The notes beneath the pieces are model-generated. The model was given only the letters and a program-made list of their open reading frames with translations. It was not told the DNA's origin and did not search any database. Of a stretch of 11,332 nucleotides of DNA, positions 6,921-11,332 are shown in pieces. Source of the stretch: Candidatus Margulisiibacteriota bacterium. Lineage in GTDB: Bacteria; Margulisbacteria; WOR-1; XYC2-FULL-46-14; JAHJBW01. A program made the position numbers and the translations under genes. The stretch is from positions 1-11,332 of the forward strand of contig JAHJBW010000031.1 of assembly GCA_018813405.1 (NCBI GenBank), read 5' to 3'. How positions within the stretch are numbered: the stretch's first letter is position 1; each line of letters starts with the position of its first letter.

Positions 6921-7742
6921 ATGCCTGAACTACAGCGTTTCGGTGAGAATGGTATCATGTACAGGCACTGGCCTTGCGAAAGGACCAGGGCGGTACTTCT
7001 GCTTGTTCATGGCATGGGCGCCCACACCAGTCGCTGGGATTTTCTCGCAAAGCATTTTGCAGGCCATGGCGTGGCTTCCTACGGCATTGAGCTAAAGGGT
7101 TATGGACGCACGCCCGAAAGGCCAAGAGGGCACGTAGACTCTTTTGATATCTACTATCGTGACATCCTTCAACTGCTCGATCTTGCCAAATCAGAAAATC
7201 CCGGTAAAAAAGTATTTCTGCTGGGCGAGAGCATGGGAGGCCTTATTGCTTATGTAACAGCCTGTTTGTATCCCGATTCTTTTTCCGGCCTCATTATGAT
7301 CTCACCGGCCTTTGGCAATGCCATGAAATTTCCTTTCTCAGCGTACTTAAAACTTCTCCTTTTTGTGCTTTTTAATCCTCAGCTCACTATCGATGTGCCG
7401 TTCACCTCGGCCATGTGCACCCGGGACGAAGAATACCGAAAAATAATGGATGCTAACCCTGACGAATGGCGCCAGGCCAGCCTGAAAACCTTGATGATCA
7501 TTCTTTTTGAACAGTTAAGGTCAAAGAAGCTGGGAAAACGCCTAAAGATACCGACGTTATTTTTAATTGCTGGCAAGGACATGGTGGTGGACAAACATGC
7601 CAGCCAGAAGACGCATAATAGCCTGGGGCTCGCCGATAAATCCTACATTGAATATCCAGACATGCACCACGCCCTTTCTATAGATTCTGGCAAAGAGAAA
7701 GTTTTTAAAGACCTTCTTGACTGGGTGGAGAAGAGGATCTAG
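6921..7742 (+). CDS. Monoacylglycerol-lipase-like alpha/beta hydrolase
   Basis: A 273-residue alpha/beta hydrolase of the serine aminopeptidase S33 / monoglyceride lipase group, which cleaves monoacylglycerol or lysophospholipid to a fatty acid and glycerol (or a glycerophospho compound). The oxyanion motif HGMG is at 30-33, the nucleophile elbow GESMGG at 102-107 (Ser104), the acid is probably Asp220 in AGKDMVVD, and the base is probably His250 in YPDMHHAL. There is no signal peptide, so it should act in the cytoplasm or on the inner membrane face. An in-frame ATG at 6903 also exists, but it lies upstream of the -10 box and transcripts would not include it; 6921 fits a leaderless mRNA. Its stop shares one base with the glpK start, which makes glycerol the likely product that matters. 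The exact substrate is uncertain. Confidence 0.87.
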   Translation: MPELQRFGENGIMYRHWPCERTRAVLLLVHGMGAHTSRWDFLAKHFAGHGVASYGIELKGYGRTPERPRGHVDSFDIYYRDILQLLDLAKSENPGKKVFLLGESMGGLIAYVTACLYPDSFSGLIMISPAFGNAMKFPFSAYLKLLLFVLFNPQLTIDVPFTSAMCTRDEEYRKIMDANPDEWRQASLKTLMIILFEQLRSKKLGKRLKIPTLFLIAGKDMVVDKHASQKTHNSLGLADKSYIEYPDMHHALSIDSGKEKVFKDLLDWVEKRI

Positions 7743-9199
7743 TGCGATACATCCTAGCCATCGACCAGGGCACCACCGGCAGCCGCGCAGTAGTGTACGA
7801 CAAAAAGGGCAGGTGCGTCTGCAGCGCCTATCAAGAATTTCCCCAATATTTCCCAAAGCCGGGCTGGGTAGAGCACGATCCGGAAGAGATATGGCAAAGC
7901 GTTAATGCCGTCATCCAAAAGGTTTTGGCCCGGGTGCCGGCCGCTTCCATAACCGCCATCGGCATTACGAACCAGCGCGAGACCACAGTGTTGTGGGACA
8001 AAAAGAACGGCCAGCCGCTTTATAACGCCATTGTCTGGCAATGCCGCCGCACAGCCGAGCGCTGCCAAAGGCTCAAAGCCAGGCGCGGCATGTCGGCAAT
8101 GATAAAGGAAAAGACAGGGCTTCCGATCGATGCCTATTTTTCCTCCACAAAACTGGAATGGCTACTGGCCAGGGTCAAGGGGGACAACGTTGCCTTTGGC
8201 AATACAGACGCATGGCTGTTGTGGAAGCTTACCGGCGGCAATACACATGCCACTGATTATACAAACGCCTCGCGCACCATGCTCTTCAATATTAACAAGC
8301 TTGAATGGGACGGGGACCTTCTAAAGTTCTTCAAAGTGCCGTCACGCATTCTTCCCCGGGTACTGCCTTCTTCCGGAGAATTTGGCAGGACTGTGAAGAT
8401 AGGAAGACTGCCGGCAGGCATTCCCATTACCGGCATGGCTGGCGACCAGCAGGCCGCGCTTTTCGGACAGGCTTGCTTTGAACCGGGCACCAGCAAGAAT
8501 ACTTACGGTACCGGTTCCTTTCTACTTCTCAATACCGGGTACAAAAGAGTAAATTCCAGGCATGGCCTTATTTCAACTCTTGCCTGCGGGCCCGAAGGCA
8601 AGCTTGCTTATGCATTGGAAGGCTCTGTTTTTATAGCGGGAGCCGCCATTCAATGGTTAAGGGACCAGTTGGGCATTATCAAGAACTCAGCGGATTCCGA
8701 GAAAATGGCAACCGCGGTAGCGGACAATGCCGGGGTATATTTTGTGCCTGCATTCGTGGGCCTAGGCGCCCCTTACTGGGACCAGCAGGCACGCGGCACC
8801 ATCTGCGGCTTGACCCGCGGCGCCAGCCGTTCTCATCTGGCGCGGGCCGCGCTCGAGGCAATGTGCTATTCTACCCGCGATGTTTTTGACACCATGAGAA
8901 GGGAATCCGGCATCCGCATGAAAGAGCTGAAGGTTGACGGTGGTGCGGCGTCCAATAATTTTATTTGCCAGTTCCAGGCAGACATTCTGGGAATGCCGGT
9001 CTCACGTCCACGGGTCATCGAGACCACCTCGCTTGGCGCGGCCTATCTGGCGGGACTGGCTGTCTCATACTGGCGTGATTCAAAAGAGATAAAAAAGTTC
9101 TGGGCCCAGGACCGCGATTTCAAACCTTCAATATCCAAAGGCGCCGCAGATTCACTTTACCGGGGATGGCTCAATGCCATCAAAAAGACCCGTGCTTGA
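7742..9199 (+). CDS. glpK: Glycerol kinase
   Basis: A 485-residue FGGY-family kinase that phosphorylates glycerol with ATP to sn-glycerol-3-phosphate in the cytoplasm. Present are AIDQGTTGSRAVVYD at 6-20, FPKPGWVEHDPEEIW, the glycerol-binding TNQRET (Arg79, Glu80), GMAGDQQAALFG with catalytic Asp235, NTYGTGSF, GLGAPYWDQQARG, and the nucleotide-site DGGAASNNFICQ. The length is close to the usual 500. The start is GTG in TAGTG, sharing one base with the lipase stop, with GAGGA 6 bases upstream. The loop before GMAGDQQ has no histidine (the phosphorylation site in Gram-positive enzymes) and lacks the Gly/Arg pattern that binds fructose-1,6-bisphosphate in E. coli, so neither known control seems to apply. 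The next gene begins inside its 3' end. Confidence 0.96.
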   Translation: MRYILAIDQGTTGSRAVVYDKKGRCVCSAYQEFPQYFPKPGWVEHDPEEIWQSVNAVIQKVLARVPAASITAIGITNQRETTVLWDKKNGQPLYNAIVWQCRRTAERCQRLKARRGMSAMIKEKTGLPIDAYFSSTKLEWLLARVKGDNVAFGNTDAWLLWKLTGGNTHATDYTNASRTMLFNINKLEWDGDLLKFFKVPSRILPRVLPSSGEFGRTVKIGRLPAGIPITGMAGDQQAALFGQACFEPGTSKNTYGTGSFLLLNTGYKRVNSRHGLISTLACGPEGKLAYALEGSVFIAGAAIQWLRDQLGIIKNSADSEKMATAVADNAGVYFVPAFVGLGAPYWDQQARGTICGLTRGASRSHLARAALEAMCYSTRDVFDTMRRESGIRMKELKVDGGAASNNFICQFQADILGMPVSRPRVIETTSLGAAYLAGLAVSYWRDSKEIKKFWAQDRDFKPSISKGAADSLYRGWLNAIKKTRA

Positions 9200-10562
9200 T
9201 GTCGCCATTATAGGCGGCGGTGTTACAGGGGCCTCCATTGGCCGCGAGCTTTCGCGCTACAGGCTAAAGATCGCGCTTTTTGAGAAAGAAGAAGAGCTGG
9301 CCTTTGGTGTTTCCAAAAGCAACAGCGGCATAATACATCCCGGCACCCAAAATCCTCCCGGCTCATTAAAGGGCAGGCTTTGTGTCGAAGGCAATCGGCT
9401 GACCCGCGAGATCGCCCGGGAGCTTGGTGTAGAGTATAAAGAAGTAGGAGAGCTGATCGTTATTTTCTCCAGCAGTGAAATGCCGCGGCTTATGAAGATA
9501 AAAGAGGACGCGGAGAAGCTGGGTGTAAGCGGCATGAGCATCGTAGACCGTGACTGGCTGAAGGAGCATGAGCCAAACCTGAATCCCGAAACAGTTGCGG
9601 CGCTCTACGCTCCTCAAGCGGGAATAATTTCCCCATACAGATGGGTGTACGATCTGGCAGGAAACGCCGCCAGCAACGGTCTTCAAATATTCCTCTCGAC
9701 GGCAGTAACGGGCATAAAAAAGAACGGCGGCGCCTTTGAGATCGTTACCAATAAAAAGACCTATTCGGCGAAGTTCGTGGTCAATGCCGCCGGATTGTTC
9801 GCGGACGATGTTGCCAGAATGGTTGGTGTGTCCGACTTTCTTATCAAACCACGGAAGGGGCAGGAATTCCTGCTCGATAAAAAGCGTGAGAACATTACGA
9901 ACCACCTGATATTTCCTCTGCCTTCAGCGACCTCCAAGGGCATACTGGTCATAAAGACGGCTGACGGCAATCCCATGATAGGGCCCACTGCCGAAGATAT
10001 CGACGACAAGCATGACCTTTCCACCACTGACGAGGGACTGAGGACTGTGCTGGAGAGCGTAAAAAAGCTTGTTCCCTCAATAGAGGAAAACGACATCATC
10101 TCGTATTTTGCGGGGCTTCGTCCCGTGGCCGGTACAGATTTCATAATACGCCATGAAGATTCGGTCCCGGGTTTCATAAATGCGGCTGGCATCCAGTCGC
10201 CGGGACTTTCCGCTGCGCCCGCCATTGCTTTGATGGTTGCCGGTTTGCTTAAAGAGAACGGTCTGCCTATGCGGAAAAAACTCTTTTTCAACAGGAAGGG
10301 CCGCGGAAAGCTTCCCAGGACGGGAGAGGTGGTCTGCCGCTGCGAAAATATCTTTGCCGGCGAGGTAAGGGATGCTATAAGGCGCGGCGCCAGGACGCTG
10401 GATGGCATAAAGTTCCGCACGAGGGCGCAGGCAGGCCGGTGCCACGGGGGATTTTGCACCACCAGGATAATGAAGATCATGGAAGAGGAATTGGGCGTGA
10501 GCGCGGCCGAAATAACCAAACGGGGCAGGGGATCGGAGATAATAAACGATGAGAGAGCGTGA
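9174..10562 (+). CDS. glpA: GlpA-type glycerol-3-phosphate dehydrogenase with BFD iron-sulfur domain
   Basis: A 462-residue FAD-dependent oxidoreductase that should oxidise glycerol-3-phosphate to dihydroxyacetone phosphate. The DAO domain begins with DVAIIGGGVTGASIGREL (nucleotide motif G14-G19), has a VVNAAGLFADDVARM segment and a C-terminal GLRPVAGTDF. After it comes a BFD-type [2Fe-2S] domain with Cys388 and Cys390 (CRC) and Cys423 and Cys428 (CHGGFC). This short architecture is the one found in Firmicutes and Thermotoga glycerol clusters, shorter than E. coli GlpA. The ATG at 9174 has GGGGA 7 bases upstream and overlaps glpK by 26 bases; a GTG at 9192 is an alternative start without a clear ribosome-binding site. 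Other DAO enzymes such as 2-hydroxyglutarate oxidase share the fold, but the operon favours glycerol-3-phosphate. Confidence 0.88.
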   Translation: MPSKRPVLDVAIIGGGVTGASIGRELSRYRLKIALFEKEEELAFGVSKSNSGIIHPGTQNPPGSLKGRLCVEGNRLTREIARELGVEYKEVGELIVIFSSSEMPRLMKIKEDAEKLGVSGMSIVDRDWLKEHEPNLNPETVAALYAPQAGIISPYRWVYDLAGNAASNGLQIFLSTAVTGIKKNGGAFEIVTNKKTYSAKFVVNAAGLFADDVARMVGVSDFLIKPRKGQEFLLDKKRENITNHLIFPLPSATSKGILVIKTADGNPMIGPTAEDIDDKHDLSTTDEGLRTVLESVKKLVPSIEENDIISYFAGLRPVAGTDFIIRHEDSVPGFINAAGIQSPGLSAAPAIALMVAGLLKENGLPMRKKLFFNRKGRGKLPRTGEVVCRCENIFAGEVRDAIRRGARTLDGIKFRTRAQAGRCHGGFCTTRIMKIMEEELGVSAAEITKRGRGSEIINDERA

Positions 10563-11332
10563 GCTGGTGATCGTGGGTGGTGGTCCGGCAGGGCTAGCCG
10601 CCGCCGTTTCCGCTGCCGAAAACGGGGTAAAGGATATTCTGCTGCTGGAACGCGACCAGTACCTGGGCGGCATACTCAACCAGTGCATCCATACCGGCTT
10701 TGGTCTGCATCATTTCAAAGAAGAGTTGACCGGCCCGGAATACGCGGAGCGTTTCATCAGGCAGATAATGGGCCTGAAAGGAGTGGAGGTCAGCTTGAAG
10801 TCGTTTGTGGTCAGCCTTAATCGCAATAAAGAACTAGCTTACCTCAAGCCTGGCGCCTCAGAGTCCGTCAAGGCCAGGGCGCTTATTATGGCAACAGGTT
10901 GCCGTGAAAGGACACGGGAGATGGTTCATATTGCCGGGACCCGTCCTTCAGGCATATATCCCGCCGGCCTTGCGCAAAAGATGATAAACATAGAAGGCTG
11001 GCTTCCCGGCAGGGGGGTAGTGATAATCGGCTCGGGCGACATAGGCCTTATCATGGCCAGAAGGTTTACTCTTGAAGGCGCAAGGGTAGGCGGTCATCGA
11101 GATACAAAAAGAAAGCCGCGGCCTGGTGCGCAATGTGGTGCAATGCCTGGAGGATTTTGAAATACCACTTTATTTGGGCCATCGCGTGGCCAGGATAAAC
11201 GGCCGTGACAGGGTGGAAAGCGTGGAGGTCGAGGAAATGGCCGCGCCGGGTAAATCGTTCAAGATCGACTGTGATACGGTGCTTATGTCGGTCGGGCTGA
11301 TACCCGAGAACGAGCTTATCGAGATGGCCGGA
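10549..11332 (+). CDS. GlpB-like FAD/NAD-dependent oxidoreductase, frameshifted and 3' partial
   Basis: A pyridine-nucleotide-disulfide-type oxidoreductase that in Firmicutes and Thermotoga glycerol operons follows GlpA and probably takes its electrons onward; the acceptor is not established. The FAD motif GGGPAG is at residues 10-15, GGILNQCIHTGFG carries Cys46, an ATGCRERT segment follows, and a second nucleotide motif GSGDIG is at 161-166. Frame 1 runs from the ATG at 10549 to a stop at 11160, but after Val180 its residues become unlike the family. The frame one base on (from 11090) reads AVIEIQKESRG, then NVVQCLEDFEIPLYLGHRV and MSVGLIPENELIEMAG, and stays open to the window edge. The start has GGAG 10 bases upstream and overlaps glpA by 14 bases. 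It could be a sequencing error or a recent mutation. Confidence 0.85.
11086..11092 (+). other. Frameshift site in the GlpB-like gene
   Basis: The codon chain ends sensibly at GTA (Val180, 11086-11088) and resumes one base later at GCG (11090-11092). One base too many, or two too few, is present. The family normally has one more residue here, and a deletion of GT or TG from GTAGTGGCGGTC would give the observed bases. No homopolymer or classical slippery heptamer is at the join. Confidence 0.8.

Noticed and set aside
9761..10688. Long open frames on the minus strand opposite the GlpA gene
   Set aside because: They are antisense shadows of a well-supported coding region and show no recognisable domain or ribosome-binding site.
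11089..11110. Programmed ribosomal frameshift in the GlpB-like gene
   Set aside because: No slippery heptamer sits at the join, and the A-run lies downstream of it; an error or mutation is simpler.

Overview
The window is a gene-dense bacterial segment, probably from an uncultured, double-membraned lineage. Three things suggest this: a pyruvyl-transferase (CsaB) pair of the kind that anchors SLH proteins to the cell wall, a LolA-like DUF4412 lipoprotein that implies an envelope with lipoprotein sorting, and Firmicutes/Thermotoga-style glycerol genes. A candidate phylum such as Margulisbacteria (WOR-1/Saganbacteria) would fit. That is an inference from gene content only, because the window has no marker gene or rRNA. 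Coding density is high, start codons include TTG and GTG, and several genes overlap.

Left part (1-2349, + strand): the 3' part of a DUF5693 membrane protein overlaps csaB by 4 bases. The two form a cell-wall polysaccharide pyruvylation module. A short heptanucleotide repeat lies inside csaB. Convergent to it (2327-3226, - strand) is a two-gene unit: a TMEM175-type potassium channel and a small three-helix membrane protein whose stop overlaps the end of csaB.

Middle (3227-6847): an 83-base divergent intergenic region carries promoters in both directions. It is followed by two tandem paralogous type I solute-binding proteins (LivJ-like) with no permease or ATPase genes next to them. Next comes a single-RRM RNA-binding protein with its own promoter and a 5' UTR hairpin. 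A strong bidirectional terminator separates it from a convergent DUF4412 lipoprotein gene.

Right part (6906-11332, + strand): a tightly packed operon starts at an extended -10 placed so that the mRNA would begin at the ATG, a leaderless candidate. Its order is a monoacylglycerol-lipase-like hydrolase, glpK, a GlpA-type glycerol-3-phosphate dehydrogenase with a C-terminal BFD-type iron-sulfur domain, and a GlpB-like pyridine-nucleotide oxidoreductase cut off by the window end. Read together, acylglycerol is hydrolysed to glycerol, phosphorylated to glycerol-3-phosphate and oxidised to dihydroxyacetone phosphate. The last gene has a clear frameshift near 11089: homologous-looking sequence continues in the next frame to the window edge.

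I see no rRNA, tRNA, CRISPR array, insertion sequence or phage gene, and no convincing unknown system. The most useful observations are the lipase-linked glycerol operon with its leaderless start, the frameshift, the csaB heptamer repeat and the orphan pair of binding proteins.
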